64,000 nt of DNA from Mixta hanseatica (GTDB lineage: Bacteria; Pseudomonadota; Gammaproteobacteria; Enterobacterales; Enterobacteriaceae): the NCBI RefSeq assembly GCF_023517775.1, contig NZ_CP082904.1, forward strand, positions 2,666,001 to 2,730,000, in the 5' to 3' direction. Below are positions 18,063 to 27,685 of this stretch, in pieces (position 1 is the first letter of the stretch; every line of letters begins with the position of its first letter). The notes beneath the pieces are model-generated. The model saw nothing but the letters and a program-made list of their open reading frames with translations. It searched no databases and was not told the origin of the DNA. Both the position numbers and the translations under genes were made by a program.

Positions 18063-18334
18063 AGCCCTGTTTTTTTATTCGCGATGCAATTAATTCCTTG
18101 AATAAACGCCGCTATTATTATGCATGGCTGCTTGCGCTCTGTTTATTGCAACCAGTTATAAGTGAGCCTCCCCTGGCGATGATGGCTAGTGCTGCGCTTG
18201 TCTGCCGCTACATGAACGCTTAAGAAAATACGCCCGCGGCCCCGCGCATCCCTCTACCGGACCGCTGATACATTGTGTTTGATCTGGCAACAAGTTACCC
18301 TGCCAGCGGCTTAGTTAACGGGAATTCCCCTGAT

Positions 18335-18982
18335 ATGGTTGAACAGGTAAAACGCAAGAACGACCCGGAAGGATTAAAAAAACGTATTCTTGAAGGCGCG
18401 CTACAAGCCTTTGCTGAATATGGCATGCAGGGCGCCCGGCTGGAGCAGATTGCGGGCTATGCGCAAACCACTAAACGTATGGTGGTTTACCACTTCGGCA
18501 ATAAAGAAAATCTCTATATTGCCGTGCTGGAGCGGGTTTATCAGCAGATTCGCGAGCATGAAACTGCCCTCAATTTACGCGCACTGCCGCCGGAGGAAGC
18601 GATTACCCGGCTGGTAGAAGAGAGTTTTGATTATCATGCTAACCATGCCGATTTTATGCGCCTGGTGTGCAGTGAAAATCTATTGCGCGGCCGCTATATT
18701 AGTCAGTCACCGCGGATTAAAGCGCTTAACCGCAGTGCGCTGGATCTGCTGGATGATATTTTGTCACGCGGGCAACAGGCAGGTCTGTTTCATCAGGATG
18801 TGAATACAATTGATGTGCATCGCCTGATCAGCAGTATTTGCGTTCATCATGTTTCAAACCGCTATACCTTTAATACGCTGTTTATGTCTGATAACAGCGA
18901 GGCGGAAAGCATTAAGCGTAACCGCCAGCTGGCCGTCACCGCCACGCTGCGTTATTTGCGACGCTGTGATACCCCGGCTTAG
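18335..18982 (+). CDS. TetR/AcrR-family transcriptional regulator
   Basis: A 215-residue regulator. The N-terminal helix-turn-helix includes ILEGALQAFAEYGMQGARLE, then IAGYAQTTKRMVVYHFGNKENLY; the C-terminal ligand domain has FDYHANHADFMRLVCSENL. The MVVYHFGNKENLY form resembles the RutR-like branch with a TetR_C_33-like tail. I chose the ATG at 18335, which leaves about 12 residues before the DNA-binding domain; a GTG at 18275 would add 20 residues with no family support. It probably represses the divergent dioxygenase gene, itself, or both. The inducer is unknown. Confidence 0.8.
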   Translation: MVEQVKRKNDPEGLKKRILEGALQAFAEYGMQGARLEQIAGYAQTTKRMVVYHFGNKENLYIAVLERVYQQIREHETALNLRALPPEEAITRLVEESFDYHANHADFMRLVCSENLLRGRYISQSPRIKALNRSALDLLDDILSRGQQAGLFHQDVNTIDVHRLISSICVHHVSNRYTFNTLFMSDNSEAESIKRNRQLAVTATLRYLRRCDTPA

Positions 18983-18999
18983 CTTCTGGTTGCCGGCGC

Positions 19000-19035
19000 G
19001 AGCAGGCTGGCATAGATCGCATCGCCAGCCTGCTC
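19000..19035. terminator. Inverted repeat between convergent tetR-like and trypsin-nuclease genes
   Basis: A perfect 12-base inverted repeat (GAGCAGGCTGGC/GCCAGCCTGCTC) with a 12-base loop between convergent genes. There is no T-run, so the terminator role is inferred from position. Confidence 0.5.
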
Positions 19036-19064
19036 AGGCAATTAAAGCAGGCAGCCTGACGAGG

Positions 19065-20897
19065 TTACAGTAGATCGCGCCATGACATAATCAGCGCCGC
19101 CGGAAGCGGATCGGCGCGCACGCCTGGCGACGGCTGCCAGCTATCCCAGGCGCGAAAGGCGGAAAAATCCAGCCCGGTCAGGCTTTCCAGCCCGCTGACC
19201 GTAATGCGAAATTCATCTACCCGCGGCACACTATCCTGCTGCGCGGGGGCGATGGCCCGTCGTGGCTCGTCCAGCAGGTTCGCCTGGCTAACCAGCAGCG
19301 CCGTAGCCTGTGGCTCGCCTTCGCTGCCAATACGCAATACCACTTTCCAGAACATCAGCGGCACTTTCGCCTCGCCATATTGCCGCCATTGATCGTTCAG
19401 CACTGGCCCGGTTAGCACCGTAATCTGTTTTTTAGTTTGCAACACGCCATATTCCAGGATGTAACGCTCTACACCCTGCCAGTACTGTAGGCTCTGGTTA
19501 AAGCGAAAATGCTGCGGCGAACAGTTAGTAAAATGGAAGGTATCCTTATTGGCGCGGATCGCTTCCTGCGGCGTGCCCCAGGTAGGATCGCTGCGACGAG
19601 TCAGGTGCCCACGATCGAACCAGCGACTGAATTCGCGATAAAAAGACTGCACCAGGTAATAGCGGCTGTCCATGCGGCTGTCTTCATACCAGCTGTCTCC
19701 TTCGGCCAATAGCGAGGGCTGGCCACTGTCGCGATTGATACTGATATAGCGCGCGCCATCAATATTGGTGGCGGTGAGAAAAGCGATGCGCCGCTCGGCG
19801 CAGACCGCCAGCGAAAAATTCTGGTAGTCCAGAATCGCCTCAGTGCCGGTCGCACCGGAGCGCAGAGGCGCGATCTCTGCCGCCCTGGGCTGCAGGATCG
19901 GCGCTAACGGCACCGCATAACCGGCGAGAAAGTCGGGCTGATAGCCATTGCGATTGGCATAGTTAGCATCCGGCGCGGCGCGCGCCTGTTCGATCAACGT
20001 CAGCGCGCGTTCGCCGCGTAGTGCCGCAATCAGGCGTTGACGCGCCAGCGGTTCAAGCGTTACCGCCTCCGCTTTTAACCAGTCCACCAGCGCGCTGATG
20101 CGAATGCCTTCATTTATCAGGGTTCCGCTTTCGTCCTGCGCCGCGCCATGATGCAGCGCTACCAGCTGCCAACTATCGTTAAAAACCGGCGCGCCAGAGG
20201 AGCCTTCATCGGTATCCGCCGTGTAATGCAGCACATTCGCTGCGGCGCTGCCCTCTTCCCCGCGCGCCAGTAAATAATTATCACGCAGCGCGACCTGCTG
20301 CGCAGCGCCGGCAGGATGCTGAATGATATTCACCGCCATGCCCAGCTGATGTTTATCGGGTCGATCGCTGAGTACGATTTGGCCTGGCAGCGCCATATCG
20401 GCTGTGCCCGCACGCTGTTCACCCAGCGCAACCAGCGTACAGTCCAGCTTATCTTCCGGGCTGGTCAGCCAAAAACTGTCGGCATCCAGTGAGTAAACCG
20501 CGGTCGCCGCGATCTTATCCTGTTCATTTTGCCAATAGCCAAACTCCACGCTATAGCCAGCGGCGCGTTGACGATCCGGCAGTACGTGAAAGCAGGTAAC
20601 AAATAACCCGGCGCCAGTCAGAAAACCGGTGCCTTTAGGTACGCCATCCTCTCGTACCAGCGCCACCGCTCTGGCCCGTTCAGCGCCCTGCAGTAAAAAG
20701 CCGGTGGGTAAGAAATCGGCTTCCGGTCCAATAATCGCCGTCCGCTCCAGCATGCGCTGAAAGGCATAACGCTGCGCGCGTCGGCTATCCGGCTCTGCCT
20801 GCTCTGTTTTTCCTTCGGCAACGGCCTTTACGCTCTGCCTGCGCTGAGCCGTGGTCAATGCCAGTCGCTGCCGTACCAGATTTTCTCTCTGCGTCAT
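19065..20897 (-). CDS. Trypsin-like protease fused to a DNA/RNA non-specific (NUC) endonuclease
   Basis: A 610-residue protein with two enzymes. Residues about 75-275 form a trypsin-like domain with a complete triad: His104 in FVTCFHVLPD, Asp152 in EDKLDCTLVAL and Ser234 in DEGSSGAPVF. Residues about 355-605 form a NUC nuclease of the Serratia type with the catalytic DRGH at 428-431 and the metal-site stretch TNCSPQHFRFNQSLQYW (Asn467), followed by Glu477. The first about 70 residues are a helical leader (FLPTGFLLQGAERARAVALV) found before such proteases. There is no signal peptide or transmembrane segment, so it appears cytoplasmic unless exported by a specialised system. AAAGGAG precedes the ATG. 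It stands alone, between a convergent TetR gene and the second tRNA-Asn. A defence or self-killing role is possible but unproven. Confidence 0.8.
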   Translation of the reverse strand: MTQRENLVRQRLALTTAQRRQSVKAVAEGKTEQAEPDSRRAQRYAFQRMLERTAIIGPEADFLPTGFLLQGAERARAVALVREDGVPKGTGFLTGAGLFVTCFHVLPDRQRAAGYSVEFGYWQNEQDKIAATAVYSLDADSFWLTSPEDKLDCTLVALGEQRAGTADMALPGQIVLSDRPDKHQLGMAVNIIQHPAGAAQQVALRDNYLLARGEEGSAAANVLHYTADTDEGSSGAPVFNDSWQLVALHHGAAQDESGTLINEGIRISALVDWLKAEAVTLEPLARQRLIAALRGERALTLIEQARAAPDANYANRNGYQPDFLAGYAVPLAPILQPRAAEIAPLRSGATGTEAILDYQNFSLAVCAERRIAFLTATNIDGARYISINRDSGQPSLLAEGDSWYEDSRMDSRYYLVQSFYREFSRWFDRGHLTRRSDPTWGTPQEAIRANKDTFHFTNCSPQHFRFNQSLQYWQGVERYILEYGVLQTKKQITVLTGPVLNDQWRQYGEAKVPLMFWKVVLRIGSEGEPQATALLVSQANLLDEPRRAIAPAQQDSVPRVDEFRITVSGLESLTGLDFSAFRAWDSWQPSPGVRADPLPAALIMSWRDLL

Positions 20898-21038
20898 GGA
20901 TGCTCCTTTCGCCTCGCTTTTAAACCGCCTTCATAACCATAGCCACCTTTATGCATATCAGCACGCCGCTGATAACGGTTAAGATCACGGCGGACTGCTG
21001 CTTTCTTCAGCACTCAGTCGCTTTTTGCGAAACAGGCT

Positions 21039-21067
21039 TTGACAAGTTCGGATGCCCTCGATATCAT
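21039..21067 (+). promoter_or_regulatory. Sigma-70 promoter of the second tRNA-Asn
   Basis: TTGACA at 21039-21044, a 17-base spacer and TATCAT at 21062-21067. It shares ACAGGCTTTGACA and CGTTCACAC with the promoter of copy 1, but the spacers differ. Confidence 0.85.
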
Positions 21068-21085
21068 GCGCCCCGTTCACACAAT

Positions 21086-21161
21086 TCCTCTGTAGTTCAG
21101 TCGGTAGAACGGCGGACTGTTAATCCGTATGTCACTGGTTCGAGTCCAGTCAGAGGAGCCA
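21086..21161 (+). tRNA. tRNA-Asn (GUU), copy 2
   Basis: Identical over all 76 bases to the copy at 16943, with anticodon GTT and encoded CCA. The two copies are in direct orientation, about 4.1 kb apart. Confidence 0.97.
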
Positions 21162-21167
21162 AATTTA

Positions 21168-21199
21168 GAAAAAGCAGACGCCTGGCGTCTGCTTTTTTG
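21168..21199 (+). terminator. Terminator of tRNA-Asn copy 2
   Basis: Stem AGCAGACG/CGTCTGCT with a short loop, followed by TTTTTT. Confidence 0.9.
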
Positions 21200-21903
21200 C
21201 TTTCCGGCCCGGCCATCTCCTTTCTGCCTTTCAGTTATCGCTCTCGCGCCTTTTTTCCTGCTGTGTCCCTGGCGTTATTCGCCGTCCAATAACACATTTA
21301 GTGGGACAAGGTGATTTTTATAGCCGTTACTGCCGGGCCACCTACATAAATAATCTATAAGCAAAAGTACTGTTGTTTAATTTGAGTTAAGGCAGATTCA
21401 CCCACTACACCACCGCCAGCAGAACAAATTTTAAATCTTAAAAATGACCATATTATGGAATTTAATTTCAAAACAATTACTGTTAATGGCTTTATAACCC
21501 ATACAGCGAGCGATTCAGCCTTAAAATCTCCGATGCCTGTCTCATACGGCTCCTCATTCTTCAGGGTTAAACTTTGTTGTTTTACCTTACAAAAACGGGC
21601 TTTCCCTTTGATTTCAACCCGCTAATGCATAACGATACCTAATAATTTTTTTACTGTTCACGGCCAAACAACCTTATTATTCTAATAACCCTTCTTGATA
21701 TTCTTTTTAGGCGCATTTTCCGCATAAAAGTAGCCAACATGCAATCAATCTGTAAATGAAACAAAACATCATTGTAATGCTTATCCTCCCTCATTACAGA
21801 AGTTGACAGTACGCCATATTAAAAATTACCCTATGCGCTATTAAATAACTCATCGGATAATTCTTAACGTTATATACGCGTTATATTTATTGGTATTATA
21901 AGC
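21200..21903. other. AT-rich gap between tRNA-Asn and the fimbrial cluster
   Basis: About 700 bases with no ORF that resembles a gene on either strand. The right half is strongly AT-rich and should contain the fimbrial promoter. I looked for inverted repeats of the fimS type that would flank an invertible promoter and found none. Confidence 0.45.
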
Positions 21904-22638
21904 ATGAACTTTATCTCAATGTTAAAGGGATGCAGGTTATGGCGCTCGGTCAACGCCGTAAGCACAGGAAGCGTTTTATTTTTGTTAATAGTATTTACTG
22001 TTATAAGTGCAAAGGCCCGGGCGTCGTTAATTCTCGACCAAAGCAGAATTGTGATGAGCGCCAATAACGGCGGCATGGGCATAGTAAAAGTAGATAATCC
22101 TACCGACCATGATTACCTTATTCAGAGCTGGGTAAGCGGTGATCATGATGGCGTACAGGAAGAACTTTTTGTACAGCCACCGTTGGTAAAAATCAAAGCA
22201 CATCATAAAGTCGCATTGCATATAGAAGCCATCGACGCTGCTATTGCCGCTCAAAAAAAGGAAAAACTTTTCCAACTTAATGTTAAAGAGATTCCAAAGG
22301 TAGAAAAGAAAAGCGGTTCTCAGCTGCTGTTGGTCATGCTGACTAAAGTAAAAATATTATACCGCCCAACAGCACTGTCCCCTGAGATAGGTAATGAATA
22401 TAAAAAAATAACGTGGAAAAAATCGCCAGGCGCTCTCCAGGTGACTAACCCAACGCCTTATTACGTGACCTTTAGCGAAGTATGGGAAGGCCACAATGAA
22501 ACGCATCCGCTGGATGTCGACATGATCGCCCCCCGGTCAACAATATTCATAAAAGGCTATCATGGCTCGCACGATATTCATTACCGCATTATTAATGATT
22601 ACGGTGATATCAGTGAGACTGTGCATGTCACATTATGA
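21904..22638 (+). CDS. Periplasmic fimbrial chaperone (PapD family)
   Basis: A 244-residue protein with an N-terminal hydrophobic signal (about residues 22-41, cleavage near ARA) and a PapD-like two-domain fold: SRIVMSANNGGMGIVKVDNP with the conserved strand, SWV, EELFVQPPLVKI, FQLNVKEIP and a C-terminal LQVTNPTPYYVTFSEV. Such chaperones fold and cap pilins in the periplasm. It is the first gene of a chaperone-pilin-usher set. The long N-terminus means the actual start could be the ATG at 21919; no strong ribosome-binding site decides between them. Confidence 0.85.
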   Translation: MNFISMLKGCRLWRSVNAVSTGSVLFLLIVFTVISAKARASLILDQSRIVMSANNGGMGIVKVDNPTDHDYLIQSWVSGDHDGVQEELFVQPPLVKIKAHHKVALHIEAIDAAIAAQKKEKLFQLNVKEIPKVEKKSGSQLLLVMLTKVKILYRPTALSPEIGNEYKKITWKKSPGALQVTNPTPYYVTFSEVWEGHNETHPLDVDMIAPRSTIFIKGYHGSHDIHYRIINDYGDISETVHVTL

Positions 22639-22726
22639 TTAATCATTGAATTCTACACGTTCAAACTTTCCAGTGAGCAACGGGGTTGCGCTCACTATTT
22701 TTTTGTTAATACTAAAGGATGTACAA

Positions 22727-23257
22727 ATGAAGAAATTAAGCGCGATTTCTCTGAGTCTGTTAATAGCAGCCTCCTCAGCCGCCTTTGCACAAGGTGAAGG
22801 CAGCGTGGTGCATTTTAACGGTCATGTTACTGAACCAACCTGCGCTATTATTCCTGATAACCAAAATATTACGCTGGACACCGTAGGCGCCAGCGCCTTT
22901 GATGGCGTTGCCGTGGGTGAAAGTATTGAAAGCGGCGCCCGCGACTTTCAGATTCATGTTAATTGCCAGGCAGCTAATTTAGGCAATCATGTGAAACTTA
23001 TCATGCAGGCGTCAGCTGATACTAATCAACGTCAGGCCCTGAAAAATCTTAGCAGTGATTCAAGCGGCGTGGGACTGGAAGTTTTTTATAATAATGAAGT
23101 GCTGCAACCTAATAGCGAACTGGATGGCACTAAAATTACTAACCTTAATAAGGGCGATGATAATATTGCGATGAAAGTCCGCTATGCGCGCCTGGGTGAA
23201 GACGTTACCGGCGGCGACGTCAGCGCTGATGTCACCTTCGTAACGGAATACCGTTAA
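22727..23257 (+). CDS. Fimbrial major subunit (type 1-like pilin)
   Basis: A 176-residue pilin with a clear signal peptide (cleavage after AFA, residue 22), a mature start GEGSVVHFNGHVTEPTCAI, the conserved disulfide pair (Cys in EPTC and in HVNC) and the C-terminal donor/groove ending in DVTFVTEYR. An in-frame ATG at 22646 is rejected; the ATG at 22727 has AAAGGA in front and gives the signal peptide. It follows the chaperone by 88 bases and precedes the usher by 70. No separate adhesin gene follows. Confidence 0.9.
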   Translation: MKKLSAISLSLLIAASSAAFAQGEGSVVHFNGHVTEPTCAIIPDNQNITLDTVGASAFDGVAVGESIESGARDFQIHVNCQAANLGNHVKLIMQASADTNQRQALKNLSSDSSGVGLEVFYNNEVLQPNSELDGTKITNLNKGDDNIAMKVRYARLGEDVTGGDVSADVTFVTEYR

Positions 23258-23327
23258 TTCCGCTTTATCGTTATACTAAAAATCAGCCATGGTCTAATCC
23301 ATGGCTGTTCTTTCCGGCTAGAATTTT

Positions 23328-25727
23328 ATGAGCGCTGCAAATAAACCCGTTGCAACGTTATTATTAGTTGTTTGTCTGAGCTGTCTCATGGCAACCCCCT
23401 TAAAGGCCGAAGAAGAATTCGATTTATCCTTACTGGAAAATAAAACGCAGGTTAGCCGACAGGATGCGGAGATATTTAACGGCGACAGCGATATCCTTCC
23501 CGGAAAATACGCGTTTACCATCACCATTAACGACCAGGAAGTGGCACAGCAGAATGTCCTGTTCCGCCTGCATCACCATCGTACCGAGCCGCTGTTTAGC
23601 TGCCGGGATCTACAGCAATGGGGCGTTCATATTGAACGCTGCCCGCGTTCAGAAAATTTTCTTTCCGCCTGGGTTAAAGAGGCCAAATTTGATATTGATT
23701 TGGCGGAAAATAAACTGGCCCTGACGCTGCCGCAGCAGGCGTGGAGTAAGCCAAATTTGTATGACATCGCTCCCAGCTGGCAATGGGATAACGGCATTAA
23801 CGCCGCCTTTATCAATTACGATCTCTCTCTGCAGCGCTACCAAAACGACAGCGTGAGTAATGACCTCTACGGCAACCTGACTAACGGTATTAATCTTTTT
23901 GGTTTTCGCCTGCGCAACAGCGGCTTTTTCTCTGCGCCTGATATGGCGCATCCGCATTACCAAAGCAGCAGTAGCTGGCTGGCCTATGATATTGATCGTC
24001 TGCGCAGTACTTTAACCGTTGGCGATTTCTATACCAACGGTAGCCTGTTTCAAAGCACCACGCTGCGCGGCGTTTCACTGGCCTCAAACAGGGCGATGTT
24101 GCCTAACACCGAACGCAGCTATGTACCGGCGATTTTGGGTTCAGTGAACGCAAACGCCACGGTGATCATTAGGCAGAGCGGCTATGTGATCGCCACCCGG
24201 CAAATTCCGCCGGGCGCCTTTAATATCAATGATATTCCTGTCTCCTCCTCAGCGGGCGATATTGACGTGACGGTTATTGAAGCCAGCGGAAAACGTCAGC
24301 ATTTTATTCAACCTTTTAACACGACTAACTTTCAACTGCCCCGGCATAGCCTGCGCTACAGTGTAAACGTGGGCCAAAGCCGACAAGATGATGCTCAGCG
24401 TCTGCTGGAAGTCTCATTCTTATACGGGTTGAATAACACCTTTACGCTGCTGGACGGCGTACAGTATGCGACCGATTATCGCAATATCGCCACCGGGCTG
24501 GGCGCTAATGTGCACTGGCTCGGCGGCCTCAGCGCCCTGTTTAATCAAAGTCAGAGCACCCGCTATCGGCAAAAGCGCACCGGCAGTCAACTACAGCTGG
24601 GCCTTAGTCGCTTTCTGCCGCTGACCGACAGTTATATTTATGCCTCCTTCAGGCACCGCTCTAATCCCTGGTATCACGATTTTAATCACTCGCAGCGTGT
24701 CGTAGAAGACGATATGGCGCGCAGCTATCGCAATAAATATAATTTGCAGCTAAGCCAAAGCATTAAAGGGGTGAATCTGGCGCTGAACGTCGATCGGGAA
24801 CTTGACTGGAACGGCGAGCGTTACCGCAGCTGGCAGGCCAGCCTTAATTTCAATCTCGGACATACCACGCTGCTGACCTCCTGGTCCCGTCGCTATGCGC
24901 CTGGACGCAAAGGCGAAGATTATCTTTCCGTCAGCATCAGTATCCCGCTGGGGCGAGAGCGAAATTATTACTTTGATATGAGCCAGAGCGGCGGCGCCAG
25001 TCACAACAGCCATTTTGCTTTTAGCGGCGGGGCTGGCGAAGAGAGAAAATTGATTTACAGCCTGGGCGCCACGAAAAGCGGCTCTGAATATCATTATGAC
25101 GCCTCGGCAAATTATACCTCCAGTCAGGGCGTCGCGCGTGCTGCCTAGTCACACAGTCAAACAACGCAGCAGTGGCAGGCTGACGCCCGCGGCTCGGTGG
25201 TCATGCATTCCCATGGCATAACGCTGGGCCAGTATCTGAGCGAGAGCGCTGCCGTTGTTCATACGCCGCGCATTGGCGATATCGGAATAGAAAATACTCA
25301 GCACATCAGGACCGATCGCTGGGGGAATGCCATCGTGCCGAATCTGGTGCCCTATTACTATAATGAGCTCACGCCCACGCTGGATAGTCGTCATATTCAT
25401 ACCATCAAAATCGATGGTACGGTGCATCGTCTGGTACCGCGCCAGGGCGCGATTATGGCGGTGGAATTTAGCGCCTCTCATCAACAGCAACATTATGCGC
25501 GCATTACGCAAGCCAGCGGCCAGCCGCTGCCTTTCGGCACCATTCTCTACGATGCGGAAAACCGTAACCGCGGAGTAATCTCCGCAGGCGGCATCGCCTC
25601 AATGGATATTTATCGCCTGAAGTGGCCGCTACACAGTAATCTAACCAACAAACAGCGCTGCTCTATCGATCGACCCGCTGAGAAAATAACGGCAAAGAGA
25701 GTCTGGCCTTTGGTCTGCCACTCCTGA
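23328..25727 (+). pseudogene. Fimbrial outer-membrane usher interrupted by an in-frame amber codon
   Basis: A FimD/PapC-family usher. The first 606 codons contain the signal peptide (about residues 1-27), the N-terminal periplasmic domain with FDLSLLEN and CRDLQQWGV, and most of the barrel (NYDLSLQRYQ, RGVSLASNRAMLP, PPGAFNINDIP). TAG at 25146-25148 (codon 607) interrupts it, but the same frame then carries the rest of an usher: SVVMHSHGITLGQYLSESAA, DRWGNAIVPNLVPYYYNELT, LVPRQGAIMAVEF, then GQPLPFGTILYD, to a stop at 25725-25727, 799 sense positions in all. The reading is the same on both sides, so this is a nonsense change, not a frameshift; a Tyr codon (TAC or TAT) is the likely original. 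Without readthrough or suppression the fimbria should not assemble. Confidence 0.9.
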
Positions 25728-25760
25728 GGTGGGCAACGTCAAGCCAGCGGCAAAAACGAA

Positions 25761-25783
25761 ATCGGGCCGCTAAGCGGCCCGAT
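25761..25783. terminator. Terminator between the usher and tmaR
   Basis: Perfect 10-base stem ATCGGGCCGC/GCGGCCCGAT with a TAA loop. On the minus strand it is followed by TTCGTTTTT, so it best serves tmaR, but it may work both ways. Confidence 0.8.
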
Positions 25784-25817
25784 GATAACCAACCAGCACC
25801 ACAGCTGGTCGCAAAGA

Positions 25818-26150
25818 TTACTGATTCTGTCCCGGGACTTTATGCACGCCCATTGACTTCAGTTTTTTGGAGAGCTCACGACGCTCTTTCGACAGATCGG
25901 CATTTTTGATGATGTATTCATCCACGCGATCTTCATAGTCGCTGCGCATGCTGGCGATGATCTCCTGAATCGCTTCAACGCTCATGCCCGGCTTGATGTA
26001 TTCGCTCAGGTTATCCAGCAGCAGCACACGTTTCTGGTTGTCACGAATTTTCTTTTCAACGTCATGAATTTCGCGCTGTAGCTTGTTCTTGCGACGGTTC
26101 ATGCGCACGAATTCAAGCACGTCCTGAAATGATTGCTTTGCATTTTCCAT
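25818..26150 (-). CDS. tmaR: TmaR (YeeX), pole-localising protein
   Basis: A 110-residue, mostly helical, charged protein almost identical to E. coli YeeX/Tma[55 protein letters not shown]. In E. coli TmaR forms clusters at the cell pole and recruits enzyme I of the PTS. Start at the ATG 26150 with AAAGGTG in front; five extra upstream residues are unsupported. Its neighbour yeeA is as in E. coli. Confidence 0.93.
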   Translation of the reverse strand: MENAKQSFQDVLEFVRMNRRKNKLQREIHDVEKKIRDNQKRVLLLDNLSEYIKPGMSVEAIQEIIASMRSDYEDRVDEYIIKNADLSKERRELSKKLKSMGVHKVPGQNQ

Positions 26151-26309
26151 GTTGACACCTTTCATTAGGCCTGCCTGAACAGGCGGTATTGTCGTAGCCT
26201 TCAGCTTAGCGGCTCGCCTGGGCCGATGGCAATTTTCACATTTAAATTCAGACTGTGGGATATTTTAGCGCGAAATCTTGCGTAGCCACAGCGTCGATTG
26301 TCGAAACGG

Positions 26310-27368
26310 CTATTTACGCATGGCCAGCCGAATCAGATCGGAGAGACGTTCCAGCTGTTTCGCCAGCTCCAGGCTTAGCCAGACATAGCCATGGATCGGC
26401 GTTTCCACCAGCCGGTCGCTGCCGTTTTCCGCAATCAGCTGTCGCAGTTCACGCACGATCTCCGCCAGCTCATGATTATTCGCCGCTACCCGGTCGGTGT
26501 TGCCGTTAATCAACATTTCCGCCAGCGCCTTAAAAGTATTTTCCGTCATTTGTTGGGTGCGGCGCAGGGTGGATGCATTCAGCAAGATCAGATGGCTGGC
26601 GCGGGAAGACCACCAGGCGTTAATTTGCAGCTCCAGCGTACAGAGAATATTGCGGTTAGTGGTCTGGATACCCTCCAGCACCGATTTCGGAATACGCGTC
26701 TCTTTGCTGGCAGGTTCCAGCAACGAACGCATCCGCACCACATCGGTCAATACCTGCTGCAAAGGTTTGGCGAGGCGCGGCTTATCCACCAGATTCGGTG
26801 AAAAGCCGGCATGATAAATTTTCGCCATTGACGCTAACGAATCGGAAAGTTTAATGCGCCAGTGGATATAGGCTTTTTGCGGCCAGATGCTGGTAAACAA
26901 TAGCGCCAACAGCGAGCCGAGGATAACGTCGCCGCTGCGCCATAGCGCGGTGGTCATCTCGCCTGCCGGCGCGCCGCAAACCACCGCCAGGGTAATGCCA
27001 ATCAGCAAGGCCATATAGGGCCGCTTACCCAGCGTCAGGTAGCCGCAGATAAACATCACCACCGTACACCACGCCAACATCGCTGGCAGCGAAATCAGCT
27101 CCAGCTTCAGCGCAATCAGCCCGGAAATCGAACCGAAAATGGTGCCGCCAATGCGCTGAAACGCGCGCGGGAAAACGTTGCCCCAGGAAGAGACCGGCCC
27201 CATGACCACTACCAGCGTAATCAGCGGCCAGCTACCCTCGGGGATTTCGCTCAGGCGCACCAGCAGGAAAGTTAAAACAAAGCCCAGCGCAATGCGTACA
27301 CCATGAACGATACGGTAATGACGGTAAACGCTGAATTCAATGGCTGAAAGCGGCTTATCGGGGCGCAA
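26310..27368 (-). CDS. yeeA: YeeA, FUSC-family inner-membrane protein
   Basis: A 352-residue protein with five to six transmembrane segments in the first about 170 residues (VRIALGFVLTFLLVRLSEIP, GSWPLITLVVVMGPVSSWG, FGSISGLIALKL) followed by a long cytoplasmic helical part. This is the arrangement of the aromatic-acid-exporter-like FUSC family; E. coli YeeA lies at the same position between tmaR and dacD. The transported substrate is unknown. In E. coli sbmC follows before dacD; it is absent here. Confidence 0.88.
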   Translation of the reverse strand: MRPDKPLSAIEFSVYRHYRIVHGVRIALGFVLTFLLVRLSEIPEGSWPLITLVVVMGPVSSWGNVFPRAFQRIGGTIFGSISGLIALKLELISLPAMLAWCTVVMFICGYLTLGKRPYMALLIGITLAVVCGAPAGEMTTALWRSGDVILGSLLALLFTSIWPQKAYIHWRIKLSDSLASMAKIYHAGFSPNLVDKPRLAKPLQQVLTDVVRMRSLLEPASKETRIPKSVLEGIQTTNRNILCTLELQINAWWSSRASHLILLNASTLRRTQQMTENTFKALAEMLINGNTDRVAANNHELAEIVRELRQLIAENGSDRLVETPIHGYVWLSLELAKQLERLSDLIRLAMRK

Positions 27369-27685
27369 GTGAACTCTCCGCAGTGATGAAAAAACGGGAC
27401 GTTATCATAACCTGGAGTCACCAACGACATGAGACTTTCGTCTATATTTCGCTGATTTTTATCTTAATTTAACACTAATGAAAAGAGTAATTAACGTAAC
27501 GAGCCGACTATTGGTTTACCTGACGTGGCTAATTGCAAATATTGCCGATCAGCTCTGGCTGTCGGCCTAACCACTCGGTTTGCATTAAGGCCAGGCGGAT
27601 TGGCAAAGGAAAAGACAAGGAAAGGGAAAAAGCGATGACGCCGGAGAGTAACGGCAGAGACGCAACCTCGCCTCTGCCGGTAAAA
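27369..27685. other. Gap between yeeA and dacD (sbmC position)
   Basis: No gene or sbmC remnant seen on either strand. A hairpin with stem CGGCAGAG/CTCTGCCG at 27652-27659 and 27672-27679 lies just after the dacD stop and may end that transcript, although no T-run follows. The yeeA promoter should be near the right of the yeeA start. Confidence 0.45.

Noticed and set aside
16896..21199. A classical integrative island at tRNA-Asn
   Set aside because: There is no integrase, no phage or conjugation gene and no partial tRNA repeat; both tRNAs are complete with their own promoters.
21200..21903. Invertible promoter element controlling the fimbrial genes
   Set aside because: No inverted repeat pair and no fimB/fimE-type recombinase gene is present.
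25149..25727. Separate small gene after the usher
   Set aside because: It is in the same frame as the usher and carries the usher C-terminal domain, so it is the rest of the interrupted gene. I first took the break for a frameshift, but the frame is unchanged.
27369..27685. A remnant of sbmC between yeeA and dacD
   Set aside because: The gap is too short and no fragment resembling SbmC was seen on either strand.
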